Shown here: in pieces, positions 1-10,200 of the stretch | Position numbering within the stretch: position 1 is the stretch's first letter | Layout of the letters: the number at the start of each line of letters is the position of its first letter | Assembly: GCF_014892515.1 (NCBI RefSeq) | Contig: NZ_JADBGR010000098.1 | Coordinates: 1-64,000, forward strand | From: Myceligenerans pegani | GTDB lineage: Bacteria > Actinomycetota > Actinomycetes > Actinomycetales > Cellulomonadaceae | Length of the DNA stretch: 64,000 nucleotides | Direction of reading: 5' to 3' | Made by a program: the position numbers and the translations under genes | The notes under the pieces: model-generated | The model's input: only the letters and a program-made list of their open reading frames with translations | Told to the model about the DNA's origin: nothing | Databases searched by the model: none

Positions 1-555
1 TTCGTGCTGGCCCGCTGGCGCTTCAAGGGCGCCGACATCGTCTTCACCCTCATCCTGTTCGGGATGTTCATCCCCTACCAAGCCGTCATGATCCCCCTGA
101 ACCAGCTCGTCCTGGGCATCGGCATCCCCACCGGCATCCCCACCCTGATCCTCCTGCACGTCATCTACGGCATCCCCATCACCACGCTGATCTTCCGCAA
201 CTACTACTCGACCGTTCCCGCCGAGCTCATCGAGGCGGCCCGGGTCGACGGCGCCGGCATGCTGCGCACCTACTGGAACGTGCTGCTCCCCATCTCCGTC
301 CCCAGCTTCACCGTCGTCCTCATCTGGCAGTTCACCAACGCGTGGAACGACTTCCTGTTCGCCGTGTTCTTCTCCTCCAGCCAGAACGGCCCCGTCACCA
401 TCGCCCTCAACAACCTTGCCAACGGCGCCCTGCTGCAGAACTACGGCGTCTCCATGGCCGGCGCCCTCCTGGCCTCCCTGCCCACCCTGCTGGTCTACAT
501 CATCCTCGGCAAGTACTTCGTCGGCGGCCTCATGTCCGGCTCCGTCAAAGGCTGA
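1..555 (+). CDS. Carbohydrate ABC transporter permease, MalG type (5' truncated by window)
   Basis: This is the C-terminal part (about 184 residues) of an inner-membrane permease of the MalG/CUT1 type. The reading frame is open from the first base, so the true start lies before the window. Hydrophobic transmembrane segments alternate with the cytoplasmic EAA loop (EAARVDGAG followed by LLP), the docking site for the ATPase in this family. The protein ends in FVGGLMSGSVKG, a typical CUT1 permease C-terminus. The other transporter genes should lie to the left. The sugar-binding protein gene on the right faces it tail to tail, so it is not in the same operon. Substrate specificity cannot be read from this fragment. 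Confidence 0.9.
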   Translation, partial: FVLARWRFKGADIVFTLILFGMFIPYQAVMIPLNQLVLGIGIPTGIPTLILLHVIYGIPITTLIFRNYYSTVPAELIEAARVDGAGMLRTYWNVLLPISVPSFTVVLIWQFTNAWNDFLFAVFFSSSQNGPVTIALNNLANGALLQNYGVSMAGALLASLPTLLVYIILGKYFVGGLMSGSVKG

Positions 556-560
556 AACAA

Positions 561-591
561 CAGCGGCGCGGCATCCTCTGCCGCGCCGCTG
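561..591. terminator. Bidirectional terminator hairpin between convergent genes
   Basis: A perfect 13-bp inverted repeat (561-573 and 579-591) with a 5-base loop sits between the stop codons of the permease and the sugar-binding protein gene. There is no clear T-tract, as is common in GC-rich actinobacteria. Its symmetry and position suggest it ends transcription from both sides. Confidence 0.75.
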
Positions 592-607
592 CGTCCCGCA
601 CAGGGGC

Positions 608-1897
608 TCAGCCGCCCGACGCCGCCAAGGCCGCCTGGAACGCCACCACATCGGTCGACCCGGAGTTGAACTCCACCACCGCCGTCGTGATCTTGTCGAG
701 CTGCGCGATCGGGACCGCCGCGCCGTGCGTCACGGACGACACGATCGTGTCCTGGCCGAACGACTCGATGGCGGTCCTCTGGTACTCGCTGAACTGCGCC
801 GCGTCGACGTCGGTCCGGGCCGGGATCGAGCCCTTGATCTTGTTGAACGCGACCTGCCCCTCCTTCGAGCTGACCGTCTGCAGCCAGGCCTTCGCGCTGT
901 CCTCGTCGAGGATGCCGGTCGACATGGTGAACGAGTCGGCGAGGAAGTCGAACGTCCCCGAGGTTCCCGGGGCGGGGACGACCCGGTAGTCGTCCCCGTA
1001 GGTCATGTCCTCGGAGTTGTACGCGGTGAGGGCCCAGTCCCCCATGATGTTGAACGCCGAGTCCCCCGCGATGACCATCGCGCTGGCGCCGTCCCATTCG
1101 AGCGTGTCGCGGTCGGCGTTGGTGTAGCTCATCAGCTTGCCGTAGTGCTCGAGCGCGGTGGTGACACGCGGGTCGTTCCAGTCGGTGCTGCCGTTCCAGA
1201 GGCCGCTGTACGCCTCGGGGCCGAGGTCGGCGAGCAGCGTGGTCTCGAGCAGGTGCACCTGGGGCCAGGTGGTCCCGACGGACAGCGGCGCCTCGACCCC
1301 GGCCTTCTTCAGCTTCTCGAGGTCCGCGAGGAACGCGTCGAGGGTGTCGTACTCGCCGGACGCCTCGAGGCCGTGCTGCTCCAGCACGGCGGGGTTGACC
1401 CAGAGCAGGTTGGCGCGGTGGATGTTCGAGGGGATCGAGTAGATCTTGCCGTTTTTCGTGGACAGCCGGTCGATGAGATCCTCCGGGAACGCCTCGGTCA
1501 GGCCGAACTCCTCGTAGAGTGCCGACACGTCCTGGATGTACTTGTCCTTGATGTAGTCCTGCAGCTCCGCACCCGCGTGCGCGACGAACACGTCCGGCGG
1601 GTCCTCCGTCTCGAGCCGCGACTGCAGGTGCTCCTTCGACGTCGAACTGCCACCGCCGCCCATGAGACCGTCGTTGACGAACTCGATCCCGGGGTGCTGC
1701 TTCTCGAACACCTCCACCAGCGCGTCCAGGCCCTGTTTCTCCACGCCCGCTGCCCACCAGGTGTAGACGGCGACCTTCTCGTGCGTCCGCAGGGAGGGCT
1801 CGGCGCTCTCCGCCGTCCCGGTCCCGCACGCGGCCAGCGCCAGGCAGGCAGCGGCGGCCGACGCCACCGCCGCGATTCTCTTCCGCATCACTCGCAT
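608..1897 (-). CDS. Sugar ABC transporter substrate-binding lipoprotein
   Basis: A 429-residue extracellular solute-binding protein (family 1). The N-terminus has Arg/Lys residues, a hydrophobic core and a lipobox ending at Cys24, so the mature protein is probably a membrane-anchored lipoprotein. The body carries family features such as VAVYTWWAAG at the start of the mature domain and PPDVFVAHAG; its closest relatives, as far as I can judge, are binding proteins for glucose and related sugars. I chose the ATG at 1897, which has an AGGAC motif upstream; a second ATG nine bases further in is possible. It lies 143 bases downstream of the GH92-phosphatase gene on the same strand but has its own likely promoter. 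No permease gene accompanies it on this strand, so it may serve the transporter to its left or one elsewhere. Confidence 0.88.
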   Translation of the reverse strand: MRVMRKRIAAVASAAAACLALAACGTGTAESAEPSLRTHEKVAVYTWWAAGVEKQGLDALVEVFEKQHPGIEFVNDGLMGGGGSSTSKEHLQSRLETEDPPDVFVAHAGAELQDYIKDKYIQDVSALYEEFGLTEAFPEDLIDRLSTKNGKIYSIPSNIHRANLLWVNPAVLEQHGLEASGEYDTLDAFLADLEKLKKAGVEAPLSVGTTWPQVHLLETTLLADLGPEAYSGLWNGSTDWNDPRVTTALEHYGKLMSYTNADRDTLEWDGASAMVIAGDSAFNIMGDWALTAYNSEDMTYGDDYRVVPAPGTSGTFDFLADSFTMSTGILDEDSAKAWLQTVSSKEGQVAFNKIKGSIPARTDVDAAQFSEYQRTAIESFGQDTIVSSVTHGAAVPIAQLDKITTAVVEFNSGSTDVVAFQAALAASGG

Positions 1898-2002
1898 TCG
1901 CGTCCTGTCTTCCCCTTCAACGTTGGAGGGCGACACCACCGATCCCCCGACGGATCCGATGGCGCGCGGCACCCGCGCGAGCGGGTGGTGCGCGAGCGAG
2001 CA

Positions 2003-2018
2003 TAGCGTGAGACCGCTA
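2003..2018 (-). promoter_or_regulatory. Possible operator in the promoter of the sugar-binding protein gene
   Basis: Read on the minus strand, TAGCG and CGCTA form an inverted repeat with 6 bases between. It lies between a possible -35 (TTGCTG) and a possible -10 (TATGCT) about 110 bases before the lipoprotein start. The spacer between those hexamers is about 19 bases, so the promoter assignment is tentative. A repressor binding here would block the promoter. Confidence 0.4.
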
Positions 2019-2040
2019 ACATCCAGCAAACCTGGACAAC

Positions 2041-5000
2041 CTACCCCCGCAGCAGCATCACCCGGTCCACCGCGATCGTCCCCGGATCGAGCCGCAGGCT
2101 GATCGTCGGCTGCCATCCCGTGACGTCGTCCCGCGACATCGTCAGCGGCAGCAGCCCGGACCGGATCTCGCGCCATTCGCCGTCGTGCTCGATCCACGAC
2201 GTCAGCTCGCCGTGGTCGACGACGGTCGCGAGCCGGTCACCCGGCTCCCACCGCACGTCGAGCGGCCCCACACCTGCGGACAGCCCCTTCCCCTCGCCGT
2301 CCACGACCACGTCGATCCCGCTGCTGCCGCGCGTGTGGTTGTACCAGCTGTGCGCGCGGTTGCCGGGCCCGTCGGTGATCCCGAGGAACATCGAGTCCTC
2401 CGCCGCGCCCCTCCCGGCGAACGACTCGGGTTCCACCACGAGCGCGAACCGGTCGCCCGCGGTCGCCGGCAGCGCCAGGTGGCTCCAGCGGCGCCCGTCG
2501 GCAGTCGCCTCCAGCACGCCGGCCTCGGTGTCCACGGACAGCGCGGCCGCGGGTTCGCCGTCGTCCCCGTACGCCGTGTACTCGGCGAGCCGGTCGGTGC
2601 CGAAGTCGTCGTCGAACACGACCTCGCCGAACGTCTCGGGGTCGAACGGCTCGTCGCCCGGCAGGCCCCAGGCCGCGGACGGCACGGACTCGTCCGGGAT
2701 CTCGACGCCGGGCTCGGTGACCCACTTGGCGCCGGAGTCGTACTTCGTGATGGTGAACTCGTCGAGCGTCTCGCCGACCTCGACCGGCGATTCGCCGCCG
2801 GGCACCACGTACGTCGCGACGGACTCGTAGCGCAGCGTGCCGCCGTCGACGCTGATCGCCTGGTAGGCGGACACGTCCTGCGCCTGCTTCACGGCCACGG
2901 CGCCGTTCGCCTCCCACACGGACTCGCCGCGGTTGAGCACGTACTGCTTGCGCCCTCCGTTCGAGATCGCGTACACGGGCCCGGTGGTGACGCCCTCGGT
3001 CTCCGTGATGTCCATCGTGTGGTAGCCGCGGCCGTAGGTGTGGTCGTGCCCCTGCAGCACGAGGTCGACGTCGCTGGTCTCCAGCACGGGCAGGATGTAC
3101 TGGCGCCAGTCGTCCTCGTCGCGCGGGTTGCCGTTGCCGTCGATCGAGTTGGAGAACACCGGCTGGTGCGTCATCACGACCGCCCAGTCGAGCGGGTTCT
3201 CGGCGAGCACCCGCTCCAGCCAGGTCGCCTGCATGGTCATCCACGCCCGGCGGCCCTCGTCGCAGTCGTAGTCCGCGAGCCCGGGCGGCCGCACGAGGGC
3301 ACAGATGTCGTCGCGGTTCGCGTTCACCGTCACGAATCGGACGCCCTGGTAGTCGGTGTGGTACACGGTGTCGGTCATCGCGTCGGCGACGTGCTCGCCG
3401 TAGTCGGCGGCGTACTCGCGCGCGTCGGACGGCACCGGCCCGTTGCGCTCGTACTCGAAGTGGTCGCGGAAGTTTTCGGCGAGCGGCTGCCCGCCGATCT
3501 CGTGGTTGCCCAGTGCCGCGAGCACGTTGGTGCGGGTGCGCAGGTCCGCGTTCGCGTCGAACCAGTCGGACCACTCGAGCTGGTTCGTCGCGGTGTTCAC
3601 GAGGTCGCCCGCGTACAGGCTGACCTCGGCGGACGGGTGCGCGTCCAACGCCATGTCCACCGTGTTCGCCCACTCGTCGGCGATCCCCTCCTGCGCGTCG
3701 CCGAAGTACAGGAACGTGAACGGGTCGGCGCCGCCGCTCGCCGTCGTGAACCGGTGCCAGCCGGACCACCGGCCGGCGTCGCCCACGCGGTACTCGTACG
3801 TCGTGTCCGGCGCCAGGCCGGTGAACGACGCCGAGTGGCTGCGCGCTGGGTAGCCGTCGACGTGCCGCTCCGGCTGTTCGACGGCGTCGACGGTGCGCAC
3901 CTCACCCGGACCGCCGTCGGACACCTCGCGCAGTTCGGCCACGCCGTCGACCGGCAGCGGACTGGCGGTGCGCCAGGTGACGTTCTGCGACGTCGCGGGG
4001 TCGGCGGGCGGGGTGAGCACGACGCGGCTCGGCTCGCCGGTGGGAGCGTCGGGGTCGACGTACGGCGTGGTGGTGGTCGCGACGTCGAAGACGTGCATGA
4101 TGCCGCGGTCGGTGTGTTCCGGGAGCACGACGGCGTCGACCGTCTTCGTCTCGTCCAGCACCGCGGGCTGGGTGGCGAAGACGCGGAAGGTGCCGCCGCC
4201 GGACGTCCCGTTGCGGTGGTTGCGCCCGGCGGTCTCGACGAGCGCGGTGTTCCCGCCGCCGGCGCCCTGGGCCCAGTCGGTGAGGTGCACCCGCACCGCC
4301 TGACGCGACCCGTCGGTGTACTCGACGTGCGCGGTGCCCGACGCCGGGCCGTTGGTCGCCAGCCCCAGGAAGGAGATCGCGGCGGCCTCGGTGTCCTCGA
4401 CGTCGACGCGCTGCCCCGCGACGATCCAGTTGTCGGGTTCGCCCTCCGCGGCATCCGGCCAGGTGAAGGTGATGTCAGCGGCCTCGAAGCGCACCTCGCC
4501 GCCCGGGGTGACGCCCTCGGCCGCGAGGCTCTCGCGCGAGTACGACCAGTCGGACAGATCGATGGAGCCCATGTTGCCGCGGCCGTCGTGGGTGGTGCCG
4601 ACGTTGTTGCGGGCGTCGCGGCCGTCGTCGTGCGACGGCGGGACGTCGTCGGTGCCGGTGCCCCAGTCGTCCGGGGTGTCGCTCATGGTGAACCGCAGCG
4701 TGCCGCCGCTCCGGGCGAACGACGCGTCCACCCAGGACGCGGACTGCCGCTCGCCGTTCACCCGGAGACCGGTCGTGTAGCGCTTCCCATCCGACACCCC
4801 GGGTGCCACGATCGTGTAGTCGCGGCGGCTGTCGGCGGCGTCGATCCGGATCCGGTCGAACATCGGGGCGCTCACCACGAGGTCGGCGGTGCCGTAGATC
4901 GCGGGGTAGATCCCGAGGTTGGCCCAGACGTACCAGGCGGACAGGGCGCCCTGGTCGTCGTTGCCGGGCAGGCCGGAGGGCGTCGTGTCGTACAGCTCGC

Positions 5001-7044
5001 CGACCGCCCGGTACAGCACGTCGGTGGTCTTGTGCGGCTTGCCGAGCCAGTTGTAGACCCACGGGCTGTTGAAGGAGGGCTCGTTGCTCAGGTAGTTGCC
5101 GGTCTGCGTGTAGGCGCCGACGTCGAGGTTCGCCATGAGCACGTCGAGCGCGTCCTCGGACGCCTCCACGCCCCCGCGCGCCTCCACGAGCGCGCCGATG
5201 TTGTGCGGCACCATCCAGCCGTACTGGTAGCCGGTGGACTGGTTGAACTGGCCCCGGCCGGACGAGTCGTCCCGCACCCGCAGGTCGAACCCGCGGTCGA
5301 AGCCGGTGCGCTCACGCGGCCGGATGTGCCGGGTGACCGGGTCGAAGACGTTCTGCCAGTGCTGCGCCCGGGCCATGAACGCGTCGTACGAGTCCTCGTC
5401 GCCCAGACGGCGGGCGAGCTGCGCGATCGCGAAGTCCTCCACCGAGTACTCGAGCGTGCGCGCCGTGGCGAAGTTCGACTTGCGGTTCTCCACGAAACCC
5501 GCGGCCAGGTACTGGTAGGCGTCGGGGCGGGTGCTGGCGTCGCCCGGCAGGGACTGCGTCTCCAGGAGGGACGCGAGGGCGGCCTCCCGGTCGTAGTCGG
5601 TCGCGCCGAAGTCGTCGGCGGCGGCCAGGGCGATCGGCAGCGAGTCCGCGGCCATGCGGGCCTGCACCAGGTTGTAGGTCGGCCCGTCGTACCAGGTTCC
5701 GGTCTGCTCGGCCATGGTCACGAGCGAGGCGTTGATGTCGCTCGCGACCTCGGGGTAGAGCATCGCGAGGAGCTGCGTGTGCCCCCGGTAGTGGTCCCAG
5801 CCGGCGAAGTTCACGTACAGGTGCTCGCCGCGCCCCATGCGGTGCAACTCGCCGTCGTACCCGATGTACTCGCCGTTGACGTCCTCGAACACGTTCGGGT
5901 TGTGCAGCGCGTGGTAGAGCGCCGTGTACAGCTTGGTGCGCGCCTCGCGGGTGCCGCCGGCGACGTCGATCGCGCCGAGCGCCCGCTGCCACGCGTGCTT
6001 CGCGGAGATCCGCACCGCCCGGAAGCTCTTGTGGCGATCGACCTCCTTGGCGCGGTTGAGCGCGGCGTTCTCGACGCTCGTGTAGCTGATGCCGATCTTC
6101 GCGGTGACCGTCGTGCCCGGCCGGAAGGTCAGGAAGGCGCCGGCGCCGTGCTTCCGGTCCGACGACGCCGTGCGGGCGCCCGGCGTGACCTCGCCGTCGT
6201 CCCACGTGCCGTGCGAGACGAAGCGGGCGTCGAAGACCGCGGAGAAGTGCAGGTCGTAGAACGTGCCCTGGTTGCACATCGAGCCGGCGCGGACCGTGCC
6301 GCTGACGGTGCGGGTGGCGGGGTCGACGGTGAGGTCGGCGGCCTCGACCGTGTTGTTGGAGCCGGCGGCGTTCAGCAGGAGGGTGGCCCCGCCGTCGTCG
6401 GGGAACGCGAAGCGGCTGACGGCGGTGCGCGTCGTCGCCGTGAGCTCCGTGGTGACGCCGTTGTCCGTGGTGACGGAGTAGTAGCCCGGCTCGGCCCGCT
6501 CGGCGTCGTGGTCGAACGGCAGGTAGTAGTCCCGGATCGACGTGCTGGGGTCCGCGGGGAGGGCGCCGTCGTCGGACAGGCTCCCGGTGAAGGGGAGGAT
6601 CGGGACGTCGAAGCCGCCGTAGGCACCGGTGCAGCCGGTGCCGGAGATGCGGGTGAGGCCGAAGCCGCGCAGGCGGTCACCCGTGTACTCGTAGCCGCCC
6701 TTCTCCCCGTTGTGGCCCTCGCGGTAGGTGGTGGGGCTGTTCTGGACGAGGCCGAACGGGACGGTGCCACCCGGGAAGGTGTTGCCGTAGGCGTCGTTCG
6801 ACTTGTTCTCCGTCGTGTCGAGCTCGGTGCCGATGAACGGGTCGACGGCGTCGAACGGGGCGAGGCGCGAGCCGTGGTCACCGCCGGGCCACTCCCAGGG
6901 CCAGCCACCCGGCCAGTCCCAGGACCAGCCGTCGGCGAGGAAGGCGCCTGTGTGCGGCACGCCTGTGGCCGGCGCCGCCATGGTCAGCGGCAGCGTGGCG
7001 GCCAGGCCGGCCGCGACCAGCGCTCTGCTGAGGGGTGTGGGCAT
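2041..7044 (-). CDS. Secreted GH92 mannosidase fused to a purple-acid-phosphatase-like domain
   Basis: A 1667-residue secreted multidomain enzyme. Residues 1-30 are a signal peptide, followed by a Trp/Gly/Pro-rich linker (about 39-56). Residues 61-790 are a GH92 alpha-mannosidase domain (VDPFIGT, GTGCTGAYGG, PGNDD at 693-697 with the catalytic base). In the motif that normally reads EGxxxQY, the Glu acid is replaced by Gln602 (NQSTGYQY). Residues 820-990 form a beta-sandwich resembling the one at the C-terminus of the neighbouring GH92. Residues 1003-1100 look like the Fn3-like N-domain of purple acid phosphatases, and 1108-1400 a metallophosphatase with GDAQ (D1116), GDLV (D1147), GNHE (N1180), THQP (H1293) and GHDH (H1333, H1335). 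The last 180 residues look like a LamG-type sandwich. The ATG at 7044 follows AGGAAGAGG. Known family biology: a Cellulosimicrobium GH92 with Gln at this site removes mannose from mannose-1-phospho-6-mannose. I infer uncapping plus dephosphorylation of phosphomannan. Confidence 0.9.
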   Translation of the reverse strand: MPTPLSRALVAAGLAATLPLTMAAPATGVPHTGAFLADGWSWDWPGGWPWEWPGGDHGSRLAPFDAVDPFIGTELDTTENKSNDAYGNTFPGGTVPFGLVQNSPTTYREGHNGEKGGYEYTGDRLRGFGLTRISGTGCTGAYGGFDVPILPFTGSLSDDGALPADPSTSIRDYYLPFDHDAERAEPGYYSVTTDNGVTTELTATTRTAVSRFAFPDDGGATLLLNAAGSNNTVEAADLTVDPATRTVSGTVRAGSMCNQGTFYDLHFSAVFDARFVSHGTWDDGEVTPGARTASSDRKHGAGAFLTFRPGTTVTAKIGISYTSVENAALNRAKEVDRHKSFRAVRISAKHAWQRALGAIDVAGGTREARTKLYTALYHALHNPNVFEDVNGEYIGYDGELHRMGRGEHLYVNFAGWDHYRGHTQLLAMLYPEVASDINASLVTMAEQTGTWYDGPTYNLVQARMAADSLPIALAAADDFGATDYDREAALASLLETQSLPGDASTRPDAYQYLAAGFVENRKSNFATARTLEYSVEDFAIAQLARRLGDEDSYDAFMARAQHWQNVFDPVTRHIRPRERTGFDRGFDLRVRDDSSGRGQFNQSTGYQYGWMVPHNIGALVEARGGVEASEDALDVLMANLDVGAYTQTGNYLSNEPSFNSPWVYNWLGKPHKTTDVLYRAVGELYDTTPSGLPGNDDQGALSAWYVWANLGIYPAIYGTADLVVSAPMFDRIRIDAADSRRDYTIVAPGVSDGKRYTTGLRVNGERQSASWVDASFARSGGTLRFTMSDTPDDWGTGTDDVPPSHDDGRDARNNVGTTHDGRGNMGSIDLSDWSYSRESLAAEGVTPGGEVRFEAADITFTWPDAAEGEPDNWIVAGQRVDVEDTEAAAISFLGLATNGPASGTAHVEYTDGSRQAVRVHLTDWAQGAGGGNTALVETAGRNHRNGTSGGGTFRVFATQPAVLDETKTVDAVVLPEHTDRGIMHVFDVATTTTPYVDPDAPTGEPSRVVLTPPADPATSQNVTWRTASPLPVDGVAELREVSDGGPGEVRTVDAVEQPERHVDGYPARSHSASFTGLAPDTTYEYRVGDAGRWSGWHRFTTASGGADPFTFLYFGDAQEGIADEWANTVDMALDAHPSAEVSLYAGDLVNTATNQLEWSDWFDANADLRTRTNVLAALGNHEIGGQPLAENFRDHFEYERNGPVPSDAREYAADYGEHVADAMTDTVYHTDYQGVRFVTVNANRDDICALVRPPGLADYDCDEGRRAWMTMQATWLERVLAENPLDWAVVMTHQPVFSNSIDGNGNPRDEDDWRQYILPVLETSDVDLVLQGHDHTYGRGYHTMDITETEGVTTGPVYAISNGGRKQYVLNRGESVWEANGAVAVKQAQDVSAYQAISVDGGTLRYESVATYVVPGGESPVEVGETLDEFTITKYDSGAKWVTEPGVEIPDESVPSAAWGLPGDEPFDPETFGEVVFDDDFGTDRLAEYTAYGDDGEPAAALSVDTEAGVLEATADGRRWSHLALPATAGDRFALVVEPESFAGRGAAEDSMFLGITDGPGNRAHSWYNHTRGSSGIDVVVDGEGKGLSAGVGPLDVRWEPGDRLATVVDHGELTSWIEHDGEWREIRSGLLPLTMSRDDVTGWQPTISLRLDPGTIAVDRVMLLRG

Positions 7045-7157
7045 GTCGTTCCTCTTCCTGGTGCGGGGCGACGCGCCCCACGGTCGGATCCGGTCAAGTC
7101 TCGAAGGGGCAGGGAGCCGCGCGGTGTCGCCCCGCTGAACGCGGGCGGAACTCCGGA

Positions 7158-7171
7158 CGACAACGCTGTCA
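7158..7171. promoter_or_regulatory. LacI-type operator upstream of the GH92-phosphatase gene
   Basis: CGACAACGCTGTCA is a near-palindrome with a central CG, typical of LacI-family repressors. Its 13 bases from 7159 are identical to the site before the second GH92 gene at 10660. It lies about 115 bases before the start of the fused mannosidase gene. Confidence 0.6.
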
Positions 7172-7206
7172 TCCGCGTGCGGGCGTGGGCGTGAGGTCGG
7201 CCCGAC

Positions 7207-7244
7207 GTCGGACGATCGGCCGCCCGGGGAGCCGATCGTCCGAC
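7207..7244 (-). terminator. Hairpin terminator after the second GH92 gene (repeat copy 1)
   Basis: A perfect 14-bp inverted repeat (7207-7220 and 7231-7244) with a 10-base loop lies about 35 bases downstream of the stop of the second GH92 gene. The loop and right arm, continuing to about 7275, are similar in sequence to the hairpin at 11960-12005, so this appears to be a dispersed terminator-associated repeat. Confidence 0.6.
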
Positions 7245-7278
7245 ATCCGACCGACCACTCGACATCCGACCGATCACA

Positions 7279-10200
7279 TCACCCGACCCGGCCGGCGTCC
7301 GTGGCGATGGCGAAGACGTGGAAGCGCTCGTCGTCCGGCAGGGTGACGCTCGCCAGGTCCTTGCCCTCGGGCACCGGGATCGGCGCCGTCGAGAACAGCC
7401 CGCAGCCGATGTTCTGGACGTCGGTGCCCGCGCCCCGGGCGGAGGGCCGCGCGACCACGACGGCGTCGCCGGGCCCGCCGCACCAGTCCGGCAGCGCGAC
7501 CTCGGCGGAGGCCGTGGTCCCGTCCGTAAACGTGAGGACGAGGTCTCCGCCGTGCGTCCCGTGGGTGCTGGTACCGACGACGGCGACACGGGTGGCGTCC
7601 CGGAGCGCTTCCGGCACGGCGAGCGTCTCGCCCGACGCGGCGATGTTGTCCGGCTCCCCCGCGTCCGGTGCGCCGAGCACATAGGTGAGGTCGGTCCCCG
7701 GGACGGTCAGCTCGAGACCCTGCACCGCTCCGAGCTCGGCGAGCGGCTCGCGCAGCAGGTAGGCACCGCCCCCGTCGAGGTCCGCGTTGGCCTCGCCGGC
7801 GTCGCCGATGCCGACGTTGTCGAACGCCTCCGACACCCAGGAGCCGGCTGCCACGACCACGGGCACCTCGCGCTTGACGTGCCGCCCGGACCGATCGCTG
7901 ACCTTGACCTTGACGCGGTACTCGCCCGGCCGCGCGTCCGCGCCGGCACGCACCACGACGGTCCCCTCGACGGTGGCCGGCAGGCCGTCGGACCGCACAC
8001 GCCACCGCGCCGGCTCCACGTCGGCGTCCAGCGGGCCACGGGCGGTGACCTTCACCTTCCCCGAGGCCGCGCGAGGAGCCTGGGCGACGACGTCGAGCCG
8101 GAGCTCGGTCGTACCGCCCGGCCGCACCACCGGATGAGCCGGGCTCACTCCGGCGCCGAGACCCGTGGTCGTGCGCTCCCCGGGCGCGACCGCACCCGGC
8201 GACGCCTCCGGCGCCGTCGCCCAGTCCGACGGCGCGGAGCCGACGACGACGTCGAGACTCCCCGCGACGACGAGCTCGTCGCCGGTGACCCAGGCGCGGT
8301 CCAGCGGCTCGCCGCCGAGCGCGACGGCCTGCGTGTAACGCTCCTGGTCCGTCACGCCCTCGGCCGTGAGGTGCAGCTCATCCGTGCCGAAGACGTCCTC
8401 GTCGAGGGCGATCCGCACGTCGTCGAACCGCGGCGTGGACAGCCCCCACAGGTCGGCGCCGGGTGCGATCGGGTAGATCCCGACGGAGGAGAGCACGTGC
8501 CACGCGGACATGGTGCCGAGGTCGTCGTTGCCGGTCACGCCGTGCGGGCCGTCGGTGAACAGGGTCGCCGCGGCGCGCACGACGTCCGTCGTCTTCCACG
8601 GCTCGCCCGCCCACAGGTACATGTAGGGCGCGTGCAGGTTCGGCTCGTTGTTCGGGTTGTACGTCTCCCAGCCGTAGTAGTCGTAGGTCCCGTTGACCCA
8701 CACGTCACGGGCCGTGCCCTCCGGGTCCTCCAGGAGCTGCTCGTAGGCGAAGAAGGCATCGAGGTCGCGGACCGCCGCCCGGGTGCCGCCGAGCAGGTCG
8801 AACAGTCCGGGCACGTCCTGCTGGACGAGCCACTGGTACTGGACGGCGGTGCCCTCGTGGAACCCCTCGGAGTGCGCGGGATCCGGGTCGCCCACGAACA
8901 TCCCGTCGACGCCCCGCGCGCGGAAGGCCCCGGTGCGCGGATCGAACACGTTGCGGAAGCTCTGCCCGCGCGCGGCGTAGCGGGCCGCGTCGTCGTCGTG
9001 CCCGAGGCCCTCGGCCATCGTCGCGAGCATCGCGTCGGCGAGCGCGTACTCCAGGCTGGCGGAGCCGCCGTGGTCGAAGTCGTAGTCACCCGGCTTGCCG
9101 GAGCGGGACGGCTCGTGCGGCACGAAACCGTGCTCGATGTACTCCGCGTTCGCCGCGCGGCCGTTGAACGGGGTGTCCGGCGCCGGCACGCGGTCGGCGT
9201 TCTCGCGCAGCAGCTCGTACGCCTCCTCCTCGTGCCCCTCCAGCAGGCCCTGGTTCCACGCGCTGACGAGGAACGGGGTCACGGGGTCGCCCGTCATGAT
9301 GTTCGTCTCGACGGCGCCGTAGCCCCAGCGCGGGAGCCAGCCGCCCTGTTGGCCCTGCCGCACGAGCGACAGCGCCATGTCCGCCGACTCGTCCGGCGCC
9401 AGCAGGTAGAGCAGCTGCTGCTGGGTGCGGTACGTGTCCCAGAGGGAGAAGTTCTGGTAATAGGTGAAGTCCTCCTCCGCCTCGTGCACCTCCTGGTCCC
9501 AGCCGCGGTAGCGGCCGTCGACGTCGGAGGCGACGTTCGGCGCCAGGAAGCTGCGGTACAGCGACGAGTAGAAGGTGCGCAGGTCCTCGCGCGTGCCGCG
9601 GGCCACGCGGACGCCTGCGAGCCGCTCCTCCCAGGCGTCCGCGGCGGCGGCGCGCGCGTCGTCGAACGTGGAGCGCTCGGCCTCGAGATTCCGGCGGGCG
9701 CCGTCCGGGCCGACGTAGCTCATCGCGGTCACCGCCTCGACGTCGGTGTCGCCGTCCGTCGTGTCGAACGTGACGTAGGCGCCGCGACGCCCGCCGCCCG
9801 AGGACTCGCCGGAGCCGTCGGTGACCTCGTCGCCCGCCCAGGTGCCGTGGGAGGTGAACGGCCGGTCGAAGGTGGTGACGGTGTGGATCGTCTGCGGCTC
9901 GGTGGCCTGGCAGAAGCCACTGACGGTGATCTCGGTCTCGACGGTGCGGTCACCCGTGATCCGCACCGCGGAACTGTCGACGCCGTTGAGGGCCTGGCCG
10001 GTGTTGAGCAGCACGTTCGCCTGTTCGGTGGCGGGGAACGTGTAGCGCTGGACGGCGGTCCGGGTGGTCGCCGAGAGTTCGGCGCCGATCGCGCCGGCCC
10101 CGCTGTCCAGGCTCACCCGGTAGTAGCCGGGCGCCGCTTCCTCGTCGTCGTGCGAGTAGCCGAGGGCGTACTCGGCGTTGTCGGTGTTCGTCACCTCGCC

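Noticed and set aside
2185-7194. A 1669-codon open frame on the plus strand opposite the fused mannosidase gene, and similar long antisense frames opposite pepN, the SARP gene and the Tricorn gene
   Set aside because: High GC content leaves complementary frames free of stop codons. The products are low-complexity Arg/Val/Gly/Ala sequences with no domain, and the opposite strand encodes a clear family member.
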